Source of the DNA: an uncultured Clostridia bacterium
Lineage (GTDB): Bacteria > Bacillota > Clostridia > Oscillospirales > Oscillospiraceae
Length of the DNA: 48,486 nucleotides
Direction of reading: 5' to 3'
NCBI GenBank assembly: GCA_946629065.1
Contig: CAMOXK010000009.1
Span: forward strand, 1-48,486
A program made the position numbers and the translations under genes. The notes under the pieces were generated by a model, which was not told the DNA's origin, did no database searches, and saw only the letters and a program-made list of their open reading frames with translations. Within the stretch, counting starts at the first letter, position 1; every line of letters begins with the position of its first letter. This document shows positions 1 through 7,919 of this stretch, in pieces.

Positions 1-18
1 ATTTCTTAGGAGGAAAAA

Positions 19-1455
19 ATGGAGAAGATCTTTCAGCTGAAAAAGAACGGCACCAACGTTCGCACGGAGATCATCGCAGGCCTGACCACCTTCATGACCA
101 TGGCCTACATCATCGCCCTGAACCCCAACCTGCTCACCAACTTTGCCGTGGGCAGCCCCCTGTGGAACGGCGTGTTCCTCGCCACCTGCATCGCTTCCGC
201 CATCGGTACCATCTGCATGGCCTTCCTGGCCAACAAGCCCTTCTGCATGGCACCCGGCATGGGCCTGAACAGCTTCTTTGCCGTAGTCGTCGCCAACATC
301 GTCTCCCTGGCCGCCCTGCGCGGTGCGGAGATGAGCTACACCGAGGCCTTCCAGACCGCTCTGGTCATCATCTTCATCGAAGGCGTCGTGTTCATCGTCC
401 TGTCCATCTTCAATGTCCGCGAGAAGATCGTGGAAGCCATCCCCCTCGGCGTTCGCCTGGGCATCGGCCCCGCCATCGGCCTGATGCTGATGAACATCGG
501 CCTTGGCTCCAACGTCTCCCTCTACGGCGAGAACGGCGGCCCCTTCTTCGCCATGCGTGACTTCTTCGGCGCCCTGACCGCCTCCTACGCCAAGGAGACC
601 ATGGGTTCCGTGTACCCCCAGATGATCCTGGCCGTCGTCACCATGTTCTTCGGTCTGTTCGTCATCGTCGCCCTCAACAGCAAGAAGGTCAAGGGCTCCG
701 TGCTCTACGGCATGCTGGCCGCCTCCGTGCTGCACTGGGCCGGCCAGGCGATCTTCCTGCACGCCAATCCCTTTGAGAGCCTGAAGACCGCTTCCTTCGT
801 GCCCCCCTTCGCCGACATGGCCGAGACCACCCTCTTCAAGCTGAACTTCGCCGGCATCGCCAACATCGGCTGGTTCACCATCATCACCCTGGTCATCACC
901 TTCTGCATCATCGACATGTTCGATACCATCGGCACCCTGGTGGGCACCGCCTCCCGTGCCAAGATGCTGGACAAGGACGGCAACATGCCTCAGATGAAGG
1001 AAGCCCTCCTGTCCGACGCCATCGGCACCGTGGCCGGCTCCCTCACCGGTACCTCCACCGTTACCACCTTCGTGGAATCCGCCTCCGGCGTGGAAGCCGG
1101 CGGCCGCACCGGTCTGACTGCCCTGACTGCCGGCATCCTGTTCCTGCTGTGCATGTTCATCGCCCCCATCGCCGCCATCATCCCCGCCGCTGCCACCTCC
1201 TCCGCTCTGATTTATGTTGGTATCCTGATGCTCTCCAACCTGAAGCAGATCGACTTTGAGGACATCACCCAGATGCTGCCCGTCGCCGTCATGCTCATCG
1301 GCATGCCCATCTCCGGCTCCATCGGCCACGGCATCGGCCTGGCCCTGATCTGCTTCACCGTCATCAAGCTCGTCACCGGCAAGGCCAAGGACGTTTCCGT
1401 CCTGACCTACGTGCTGAGCCTGATCTTCCTGGTGAAGTTCTTCCTGGCCATCTGA
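19..1455 (+). CDS. NCS2 (AzgA-type) purine permease
   Basis: Predicted inner-membrane permease for adenine, guanine or hypoxanthine, driven by proton symport. The 478-residue protein has the family's usual length and about 12-14 hydrophobic segments. Family motifs are visible: an early NPNLL, GMGLNSFFA near residue 77, a DTIGTLVG stretch near 300, and TGTSTVTTFVESASGVEAGG near 345. These are typical of the COG2252 branch (PbuG/PbuO/AdeP-like) rather than the UraA/XanP branch. ATG at 19 is preceded by TAGGAGG at 7-13 with ideal spacing. The promoter lies left of the window. A strong terminator follows 15 bp after the stop, so the gene ends its transcript. The exact purine cannot be read from sequence. 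Confidence 0.93.
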   Translation: MEKIFQLKKNGTNVRTEIIAGLTTFMTMAYIIALNPNLLTNFAVGSPLWNGVFLATCIASAIGTICMAFLANKPFCMAPGMGLNSFFAVVVANIVSLAALRGAEMSYTEAFQTALVIIFIEGVVFIVLSIFNVREKIVEAIPLGVRLGIGPAIGLMLMNIGLGSNVSLYGENGGPFFAMRDFFGALTASYAKETMGSVYPQMILAVVTMFFGLFVIVALNSKKVKGSVLYGMLAASVLHWAGQAIFLHANPFESLKTASFVPPFADMAETTLFKLNFAGIANIGWFTIITLVITFCIIDMFDTIGTLVGTASRAKMLDKDGNMPQMKEALLSDAIGTVAGSLTGTSTVTTFVESASGVEAGGRTGLTALTAGILFLLCMFIAPIAAIIPAAATSSALIYVGILMLSNLKQIDFEDITQMLPVAVMLIGMPISGSIGHGIGLALICFTVIKLVTGKAKDVSVLTYVLSLIFLVKFFLAI

Positions 1456-1469
1456 TCCAAAAAACACAA

Positions 1470-1505
1470 CAAAAAAAGAAGCTGCTCCGGCAGCTTCTTT
1501 TTTGT
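1470..1505 (+). terminator. Intrinsic terminator of the purine permease gene
   Basis: A GAAGCTGC/GCAGCTTC stem with a TCCG loop, preceded by an A-tract and followed by a run of T. This is a textbook rho-independent terminator starting about 15 bp after the permease stop codon. Confidence 0.92.
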
Positions 1506-2111
1506 TCTCCGCCCCTTGCGCGTCCTTCCCACCTTCGCCGCAGGGGCGGGACGGCCAAGGGGAAAACGATCCCGCGCGTAAGGAGCGATCCCCAGATCGC
1601 TCCGCAGCTTGTCAAAAAAGTCCCTGAACAGGACTTTTTTGACTGCGCTTCCCCGCCGAGCATTTTGGCCGAACACAAAATGCTAATCTCGAAAAGCCTT
1701 GTTTTACAAGGCTTTTCGAGGCGGCGGGTTATTGTATTCGAGGCGGGCCTTGCCCCCTCGAGCTCCCTCGCTGCTCTATGATCTGACATCTCGGCGAGGT
1801 TTTTTGACAGTCTGAGGAGCGATCCCCAGATCGCTCCGCCCGTATGGGCGGAAGACGAACGCATCTGTCTGAAATATGGCGGACGAGCGATGCTCGTCCC
1901 TACGGAGGGAATGAAATGCAGGCAGCCGTAGGGACGGCCCTTGCGGCCGCCCGGCAGCCGCGTCCTTTTTTCATCAAAAATGTTCGGCAAATTCCCAGCC
2001 TGTACGAATTTGCCGAACCTTTTTATTGCATTTCCAATTTACCGCACGGGCGGATGAGATCCGTCCTTACAGCGGGACGGTGCAAGGGTCCTCCAGGCAG
2101 CGGGCACAGGC
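1506..2111. repeat. 606-bp gene-free gap built of inverted repeats
   Basis: No credible gene is seen. A 25-bp direct repeat occurs at 1581-1605 and 1816-1840, each copy a hairpin with arms GGAGCGATC/GATCGCTCC. A perfect 13-bp stem lies at 1611-1643 (arms GTCAAAAAAGTCC and its complement), a 15-bp stem at 1688-1720 (CTCGAAAAGCCTTGT), a small GGACGAGC/GCTCGTCC hairpin near 1882-1900, and a 13-bp stem at 1982-2018 (GTTCGGCAAATTC). The last matches a hairpin at 25670-25706. The gap looks like accumulated palindromic repeat elements between the converging permease and peroxidase genes. Confidence 0.7.
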
Positions 2112-2654
2112 TCAGAGCTGCTTGGCAGTGGCCTCTTCCACCTTCTTCATGCTCTCGGTGGGCTCAAAGCGCTCCACCACTTCGCCGTCCCGGCCCACCA
2201 GGAACTTGGTGAAGTTCCACTTGATGTCGGGATTGTTCTTGTAGTCCTTGTCGATCTTCTTGAGCATGGCGCTCATGGCCAGGGCCATGGGGCCGTGGCC
2301 GAAGCCCTCAAAGCCCTTCTGGCTCTTGAGCCAGGTGTAGAGGGGCAGCTCGTTCTCGCCGTTGACCTCGGACTTCTTCATCTGGGGGAACTGGGTGTTG
2401 TAGCGCAGGGTGCAGAACTCGTGGATCTCCTCATCGGTGCCGGGGGTCTGGCCTGCGAACTGGTTGCAGGGGATGTCCAGGATCTCCAAGCCCTGGTCAT
2501 GGTACTTCTCGTACATCTCCTCCAGCTCCTTGTACTGGGGAGTGAAGCCGCAGCCGGTGGCGGTGTTCACCACCAGAACGACCTTGTCCTTATACTGGTC
2601 CAGAGAAACTTCATTGCCGGTGCGATCCTTGACAGAATAATCATAGAGAGACAT
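2112..2654 (-). CDS. Glutathione peroxidase family (thiol peroxidase) protein
   Basis: Cytoplasmic peroxidase that reduces H2O2 or organic hydroperoxides, in bacteria usually with thioredoxin as reductant. The 180-residue protein has the GPx fold motifs: peroxidatic Cys35 in NTATGCGFTPQY, the PCNQFAGQ segment with Gln69, and the WNF motif (Trp146, Asn147), which complete the catalytic tetrad. The active site is Cys, not selenocysteine. Cys81 in EFCTLRYNTQFP is a candidate resolving cysteine as in thioredoxin-dependent members. There is no signal peptide. ATG at 2654 has AAGGAGG eight bases upstream. It has its own promoter and lies downstream of, and on the same strand as, the amidohydrolase. 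The physiological reductant is inferred. Confidence 0.93.
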   Translation of the reverse strand: MSLYDYSVKDRTGNEVSLDQYKDKVVLVVNTATGCGFTPQYKELEEMYEKYHDQGLEILDIPCNQFAGQTPGTDEEIHEFCTLRYNTQFPQMKKSEVNGENELPLYTWLKSQKGFEGFGHGPMALAMSAMLKKIDKDYKNNPDIKWNFTKFLVGRDGEVVERFEPTESMKKVEEATAKQL

Positions 2655-2677
2655 GAGAAAACCTCCTTAGTGTTTTT

Positions 2678-2715
2678 TACAATTAGTTTGTACTCAATCT
2701 ATCGGAATTTGTCAA
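2678..2715 (-). promoter_or_regulatory. Promoter of the peroxidase gene with overlapping palindrome
   Basis: On the minus strand, TTGACA (2710-2715) and TACAAA (2687-2692) are separated by 17 bp, a good sigma-A promoter. A dyad TACAA-N5-TTGTA (2678-2692) overlaps the -10 element and could be a repressor operator. It does not match the PerR consensus well. Confidence 0.6.
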
Positions 2716-2742
2716 GAAGTTTTTTCAGTTTCTTTGCAAAAA

Positions 2743-4320
2743 TCAGCGCTTCAGCACCACTTCACCGGCGGTGCCGCCCCGGTACTCCCCATCAAAGAGC
2801 ACGGGCTGGCCGTTTACGTACACGTGGCGGATGCCACGGGGGCAGAAATCGGGTTTGCTCTCGTCCACCTGCAGCTCGTCGAAGTTCAGCACGGTGAGAT
2901 CCGCCTTGCAGCCGGGCCGCAGATAGCCCCGCTCCGGGATGCCGTAGCGGTCGGCGGTGGCGCCGGTCATCTTGCGGACGATGGTCTCCATGGGGATGCC
3001 CCAGCGTTTGCCCAGCAGGAAGAACTGGGGGAAGGTCTGGAAGGCGGCGATGTTCTGCAGGCCCTTCTCCTCCACCCAGGCGTCGGTCATGAAGACGGAC
3101 ATCTCGTTCTCCATCAGGCGGCGGACGATCTCATCGTTATAGTATTTGCCCAAATAGATGCTGCCCGCCCGGTGGGAAAGGTCCACCAGCTTCAGATACA
3201 TGTCCAGATTGGAGAGGCCCTCCTCCGCCGCGGCCTGGGGGATGGTCTTGCCCTCGTACTCCGGGTGCTCGTCAGAGATATAGGCCACCACCATATCGTC
3301 CCAGTCGATGCCCAGGACCTTGCGGTACATGAGGATGGTGAGCTGCAGCTTCAGACGGTTCAGCGGCTTTTTCGTCTCCTCCGGGCTGAGCTGGGCGTAC
3401 CACTCCGGGAAGACCACGGTGATCACCGAGGCGCCGTAGTGGAAGGCGTAGTTGTCATAGGCAATGGGATAGCCCTTTGCCTTTTCCCGCTTGAAGGTGG
3501 CAAGCATCTTGTCCAGCAGCTTCCAGCTGCGCTCGCCGGTAAAGATCAGGTGGCTGTACTCCAGCTTGCAGCCGGACTTTTCCATGATCTCCACCGCCTC
3601 GTCCAGGCCCAGCTCCAGGTGGGACTTTTTGGTAAGCAGCGGGTAATCCGCGCTGACGATGGAGCAGGCCCGGGGATGGATGGTGACGATGCCGTCATAT
3701 TTGGCGATCTCCTTGGCGAAGGCCAGGATCTCGTCCATTTTGGCATATCGGTCCGGCTCGTACATGAAGCCGAAGGAGCCGCCGAAAGCGCCGCCCTCCA
3801 TGGCCTCCCGCACGAAGGAGAGCTCCTTTTCGATCTGTTCCGGGGTGAAGGGCGCGGGGTCATAGCCCGCAATGCCCGCCCGGACGGAGCCCTGGCCGAT
3901 GAGGGGCACCAGATTCACATAGAGCCGCCCCGCCGCCCGCTTTTTGAAGTCCGCAAAGCTGCCGGGATGGAGGGTATCGAAGAGGCCGCCGCCCATCTTG
4001 TCCCGATAGGGGGTGTCCGGTTCCGCGCCGAAGGGAGAAAAGCTGCAGTTGCCGGTGATCTGGGTGGTGATGCCCTGCTGGATAAAGGGCTTATAGTACT
4101 TTTCCGCGTCCTCCCGGTCATAGAAAAAGTCGTTGTGGGAGTGGGCGTCGATGAGCCCCGGGCAGATCTGCAGCCCGGTGAGATCCACGATCTCATCCGC
4201 CTCCGCGTCGATGGTGCCTCCCACCTGCAGGATGCGGTCGTCCTCAATGAGAACATCGCCCACTGTGGGCTTTGCGCCGCTGCCGTCATAGATGCAGCCG
4301 TTTTTGAACAGTGTCTTCAT
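2743..4320 (-). CDS. N-acyl-D-amino-acid deacylase-like amidohydrolase
   Basis: Predicted zinc amidohydrolase of the D-aminoacylase group, which removes acyl groups from N-acylated D-amino acids. The 525-residue protein has the metal motif DAHSHND (His60, His62), the group-specific Cys in TGNCSFSPFG (Cys92), a later IHPR histidine, LEYSHL and a late MTDAW aspartate, in the order expected for this TIM barrel. Both ends match the small beta-sandwich of amidohydrolases (N-terminal MKTLFKNGCIYDG, C-terminal GCKADLTVLNFDE). ATG at 4320 has a GAGGGGGAG ribosome site. It has its own promoter just after the terminator of the antiporter operon. Related dihydroorotase or hydantoinase functions are less likely because of the GNC motif. 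The substrate is not proven. Confidence 0.85.
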   Translation of the reverse strand: MKTLFKNGCIYDGSGAKPTVGDVLIEDDRILQVGGTIDAEADEIVDLTGLQICPGLIDAHSHNDFFYDREDAEKYYKPFIQQGITTQITGNCSFSPFGAEPDTPYRDKMGGGLFDTLHPGSFADFKKRAAGRLYVNLVPLIGQGSVRAGIAGYDPAPFTPEQIEKELSFVREAMEGGAFGGSFGFMYEPDRYAKMDEILAFAKEIAKYDGIVTIHPRACSIVSADYPLLTKKSHLELGLDEAVEIMEKSGCKLEYSHLIFTGERSWKLLDKMLATFKREKAKGYPIAYDNYAFHYGASVITVVFPEWYAQLSPEETKKPLNRLKLQLTILMYRKVLGIDWDDMVVAYISDEHPEYEGKTIPQAAAEEGLSNLDMYLKLVDLSHRAGSIYLGKYYNDEIVRRLMENEMSVFMTDAWVEEKGLQNIAAFQTFPQFFLLGKRWGIPMETIVRKMTGATADRYGIPERGYLRPGCKADLTVLNFDELQVDESKPDFCPRGIRHVYVNGQPVLFDGEYRGGTAGEVVLKR

Positions 4321-4356
4321 GCGTGTCTCCCCCTCTTATGTTGGTTTTTCCGTTTC

Positions 4357-4385
4357 ATTTTATCCGCCGGGCCCATCCCCGTCAA
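4357..4385 (-). promoter_or_regulatory. Sigma-A promoter of the amidohydrolase gene
   Basis: Minus-strand TTGACG (4380-4385) and TAAAAT (4357-4362) with a 17-bp spacer, 37 bp before the start codon. The -35 box directly abuts the T-tract of the upstream operon's terminator. Confidence 0.7.
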
Positions 4386-4425
4386 GAAAAAAGCTTCCCT
4401 CCGTATAGGATGGGAAGCTTTCTTT
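4386..4425 (-). terminator. Terminator of the antiporter operon
   Basis: Stem AAAGCTTCCC/GGGAAGCTTT (arms 4390-4399 and 4412-4421) directly after the stop of the last antiporter gene. On the minus strand it is followed by a T-rich run. It separates the operon from the amidohydrolase promoter. Confidence 0.88.
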
Positions 4426-6384
4426 TTACTGCAGGAAGAGGAACACAAGGATGATGACAAGGCCCATGCTGAACATCAGCAGGCTGAAGTTCAAACTGGC
4501 GCCGTAGCCCCGGGTGCCCTCGGGCAGCTGCTCATACACTGTGAAGCGCTCGTTCTCCCTGGGGTGAACATAGCCGTTATGGTTGTTCTGATAGAGCAGC
4601 ACACAGCAGCCCTTGCGGAGCACTTCCAGCAGGGTGCCCACGGTGCGGGCGGCCAGTGTGCCCAGGAAGGGCAGCACCTTCAGCAGCAGCGGGCGGTAGA
4701 GGCCGTCCTCCAGGTTCAGGAAGGCGGGCCAGCGATCCAGATATTCGCCCTTGCGCATCAGCACGGGGCGCACGAAGAGCAGATACACCGCAAGCCCGAT
4801 GCCGATGGAGATGGCCCCGCCCTTGAGATTGCCGAGGGTGAAATAGTCCACATGGGCACTCTCCTCCACATGGAAGAAGGGCTCCGCCAGGGCGGCGATC
4901 CGGTCCATGGAGACATAGACCGTGCAGCCCAGCGCCGGGATCAGCAGGGCGCAGCAAAGCAGCACCGCGCCGGAAACCCGGGTGCACCAGTGGCCGTTCA
5001 TCGAGTCAAATTCCTTCTGCCGCCTGGGATCGGCGTTTTTCTCCACGCAGAGGGCGATGAAGAGCTTGAGCATATAGGCAAGGGTCAGGCCGCCGGAGAC
5101 GAGGAAGATCCACTCCGCCGCCCGATAGGCGCCGAAGGCTCTTCCGCTCTCCTCCAGGATCTCGATATACTCCACGATGCTCTCGTGCAGCAGGGTTTTG
5201 GAGATGTAGCCGCTGCCGCCGGGGATCCCTGCCAGGCCCCAGAGGCCCATGAGCAGGGAGACGATCAGGATGGGCTTGCCCCGGCCGAAGCCCCGGATGC
5301 GGTTGAGCTCCAGCTCGTGCAGGTTCATGAACACCGCGCCGGCTGCCAGGAAGAGGGTGAGCTTGAAGAGAGAGTGGTTCAGCATGTGCAGGGTCAGACC
5401 GTGGACGGCCCCGGCGCTCTCCTCCCCCAGCAGCTCGCTCATGGCAACGCCGGTGAGGATGAAGCCGATCTGGCTCATGGAGGAGCAGGCCAGGGTCCGC
5501 TTCAGGTTGGTGCTGAACACGCCCAGCACCGCGCCGGTGAACATGGTGATCATGGCAAAGGCCAGCATCACATTGCCCCAGGCCGCGTCATGGAGAAAGA
5601 CCTTGGCGGAGAGGACCAGGATGCCGAAGATGCCCGCCTTGGTGATGATGCCGGAGAGCAGGGCCGAGGCGGTGGCGGGGGCCACGGGATGGGCCGCAGG
5701 CAGCCAGGTGTGCAGGGGCCACATGCCGCACTTGGCGCAGAAGCCAAAGGAGGTGAGGGCGCCGGCCACATAGAGCCGGGTCCGGTTTTCATAGCCGGGG
5801 GCCAGCGCCTGCAGGCGGGCAATGTCCACCGTGCCGAACATGTCCTGCAGCATAAAGAGGCCCATCAGGGTGACAAGGCCGCCGATGACGGCGAAGGCCA
5901 GGTAGCTGTCCGCCGCCTTCATGGCGCCGGGGGTCTCCTCGTGGGCAACCAGGGTCCAGGAAGCCACGCTCATGACCTCAAAGCAGACCAGCAGCGTGTA
6001 GAGATCCGCCGCCAGGAACACGCCAAGGGTGGCGCCCTCGGTGATGAGGTAATAGAGGTAGTAGCGGCTCTTGTGCTCGGCATGGGCCAGGTACTCCTGG
6101 CCGAAGACCGCGCTGCCGAACCAGAGGACGGAGCCCATCAGGCAGAGGATCCAGCGCAGGCCGTCCAGGGTGAAGCCCAGGCCCAGGCCGCAGACGCCGG
6201 GAAAGTCAAAGCGGATGGGCGCGGCAAAGCCCAGGGCCGCCAGCAGGATCACCAGAAGCAGCTCGATGGTGGGGACGACCCAGCTGGTGAGGGCGCGGAG
6301 CCTCTTTCCCGCAAACCAGCAGACGAGGCCCCCCAGCACTGGCAGCAGCACCAGCACCGGCAGGAGGATGGAAGAAAGATTCAT
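4426..6384 (-). CDS. NuoL/HyfB-like proton-conducting membrane subunit
   Basis: Antiporter-like subunit of the complex I/Mrp family that moves protons or sodium across the membrane. The 652-residue protein has about 14-16 hydrophobic segments. The key charged residues remain: Glu136 in LLVCFEVMSV and Lys218 in FCAKCGMWPLHTWLP, both needed for ion transfer in this family. It is longer than MrpD but lacks the MrpB-like tail of full MrpA. It resembles hydrogenase-4 component B. It is the last gene of the operon, 16 bp after its neighbour, and a terminator follows. ATG at 6384 has AAAGGGGGA upstream. No Nuo or hydrogenase electron-transfer subunit adjoins it, so a partner complex, if any, is elsewhere. 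Confidence 0.88.
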   Translation of the reverse strand: MNLSSILLPVLVLLPVLGGLVCWFAGKRLRALTSWVVPTIELLLVILLAALGFAAPIRFDFPGVCGLGLGFTLDGLRWILCLMGSVLWFGSAVFGQEYLAHAEHKSRYYLYYLITEGATLGVFLAADLYTLLVCFEVMSVASWTLVAHEETPGAMKAADSYLAFAVIGGLVTLMGLFMLQDMFGTVDIARLQALAPGYENRTRLYVAGALTSFGFCAKCGMWPLHTWLPAAHPVAPATASALLSGIITKAGIFGILVLSAKVFLHDAAWGNVMLAFAMITMFTGAVLGVFSTNLKRTLACSSMSQIGFILTGVAMSELLGEESAGAVHGLTLHMLNHSLFKLTLFLAAGAVFMNLHELELNRIRGFGRGKPILIVSLLMGLWGLAGIPGGSGYISKTLLHESIVEYIEILEESGRAFGAYRAAEWIFLVSGGLTLAYMLKLFIALCVEKNADPRRQKEFDSMNGHWCTRVSGAVLLCCALLIPALGCTVYVSMDRIAALAEPFFHVEESAHVDYFTLGNLKGGAISIGIGLAVYLLFVRPVLMRKGEYLDRWPAFLNLEDGLYRPLLLKVLPFLGTLAARTVGTLLEVLRKGCCVLLYQNNHNGYVHPRENERFTVYEQLPEGTRGYGASLNFSLLMFSMGLVIILVFLFLQ

Positions 6385-6400
6385 GTGTTCTATCCCCCTT

Positions 6401-7903
6401 TCACATCAGTCCCGCGGCGAAGGCGCCGAGGACAGTCTGCAGCAGCGGCATGAAAAGGATCAGCACAAGGCCCAGGGCCATGCAGATCCAGAGGGCGCCG
6501 GACATGCGTTTGCCGGGATCCGTCAGCTCCGACAGAGCGCTGGCGTCAAAGTCCCGGGGCGGGAAGCAGGCCTCCTGCACCGGGCCCAGGAGATACATGC
6601 CGGTGAGGAAGGCGGAGATGGCGAGAGCCGCACAGCCCAGGATGGCCAGAGCGGACCCCTGCCCCACTGCCGCTTCCGCGATAGCCCATTTGGAGGCAAA
6701 GCCGCAGAGAGGCGGCACGCCAATGAGGCCCAGAGAGGCCACTGTGAACACTGTGAAGATGGTGGGCGTCTTTTTGCCGTAGCCCGTGTACTGGAAGACG
6801 TATTCCTGCACGCCCTGGGGAAGCTCCTCCGTCCGGCAGAGCAGAGCGCCTGCGCAGAAGAAGAGGGCGATCTTGAGGGCGCTGTGGGCGATCATGTGGA
6901 GGATCGCCGCGGTGAGGCCAGCCCCGCTGCAGAGGGCCGCGCCCAGCAGCATGTAGCTGAGATTGGACACCGTGGAATAAGCCAGGCGGCGCTTCAGATG
7001 CTGCATGCGCAGGGCCATGGCCGAGCCATAGACGATGGTAAAGGAGGTGATGGCCAGCATCACATTCTGGGCAAAGCTCCCGGCGAGGAAGCTCGCGCCG
7101 TAGCCGAAGTAGAGCAGGCGCAGGATGGCGAAGATGCCCGCGTTCACCACCGCCACCGCGTGCAGCAGGGCCGTGACCGGGGTTGGCGCCACGCCCGCGG
7201 AGGGCAGCCAGCCGTGGAAGGGAAAGACCGCGGCCTTCACGCCAAAGCCGAAGAAGCCCAGCAGAAAACCCGCATAGAGCAGCGTCTCGTGCCCCGCGGC
7301 CAGGCTCCGGTCCAGCCCGCCGCCGCTTTGAAAGGCCAGGCTGCCGTAGCTGGAGAGCACCATCATGCTCACGAAGGCCAGGGCCGCGCCGCTCATGGAA
7401 TAGAGCAGGTATTTGAGACCCGCGGCCTTGGCCACGCCGTCCATCTCGTGCATGACCAGGGGCAGGGTGCAGAGGGTCAGCAGCTCATAGAAGAGATAGA
7501 GGGTGAAGAGATTGGCCGCTAAGGCAATGCCCAGCACCACCCCGTAGGTCATGGTGAAGAAGGCGAAAAAGCGGTTCTGGGCGTGGTCGTGCTGCATGTA
7601 CTCGAAGGCGTAAAGATCCGTCACCGGCCAGAGGACAGCCACAATGGCCACAAACACGGCGCCTAGGCCGTCCAGGCGCAGGGCCAGGGAGAAGTTTTCC
7701 CCGAAGATGGGGGCGATGAGAAACCAGGTCTCCGCCCCGGTGAGACGCCGGAGCACCAGCAGCGCGATGGCAAGCAGCGAGGTAAGCGAGCAGAGGCAGA
7801 GCACATAGACATTGCGGCTGTGGGTTTTGGAAATGGGGCGGATCAAAAGCCCCAGGCCGCCCAGAAGGGGCAGGAGGATCAGAATCGAGATCAGGATATT
7901 CAT
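6401..7903 (-). CDS. MrpD/NuoN-like antiporter subunit (third copy)
   Basis: Second of four consecutive large antiporter subunits counted from the operon's 3' end. The 500-residue integral membrane protein keeps Glu140 (LYLFYELLTL) and Lys223 (GFGVKAAVFPFHGWLP). It differs from the others in the SAGVAPTPVTALLHAVAV stretch, which makes it the most NuoM/NuoN-like of the set. ATG at 7903 has GGGAGGGAG upstream and lies 16 bp after the preceding gene, so it is probably co-transcribed and translated with it. It is expected to add another ion channel to the membrane arm rather than to act alone. Confidence 0.87.
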   Translation of the reverse strand: MNILISILILLPLLGGLGLLIRPISKTHSRNVYVLCLCSLTSLLAIALLVLRRLTGAETWFLIAPIFGENFSLALRLDGLGAVFVAIVAVLWPVTDLYAFEYMQHDHAQNRFFAFFTMTYGVVLGIALAANLFTLYLFYELLTLCTLPLVMHEMDGVAKAAGLKYLLYSMSGAALAFVSMMVLSSYGSLAFQSGGGLDRSLAAGHETLLYAGFLLGFFGFGVKAAVFPFHGWLPSAGVAPTPVTALLHAVAVVNAGIFAILRLLYFGYGASFLAGSFAQNVMLAITSFTIVYGSAMALRMQHLKRRLAYSTVSNLSYMLLGAALCSGAGLTAAILHMIAHSALKIALFFCAGALLCRTEELPQGVQEYVFQYTGYGKKTPTIFTVFTVASLGLIGVPPLCGFASKWAIAEAAVGQGSALAILGCAALAISAFLTGMYLLGPVQEACFPPRDFDASALSELTDPGKRMSGALWICMALGLVLILFMPLLQTVLGAFAAGLM

Positions 7904-7919
7904 TTCACTCTCCCTCCCT

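Noticed and set aside
1727-1739. 13-mer GGTTATTGTATTC shared with the antiporter promoter region (minus strand)
   Set aside because: Only 13 bases match and the flanks differ; chance or a minor repeat fragment cannot be told apart.
2734-6453. 1239-codon open frame on the plus strand
   Set aside because: It lies opposite the amidohydrolase and NuoL-like genes. Its translation is His/Gly/Gln/Ala-rich low-complexity sequence, the usual antisense shadow in GC-rich DNA.
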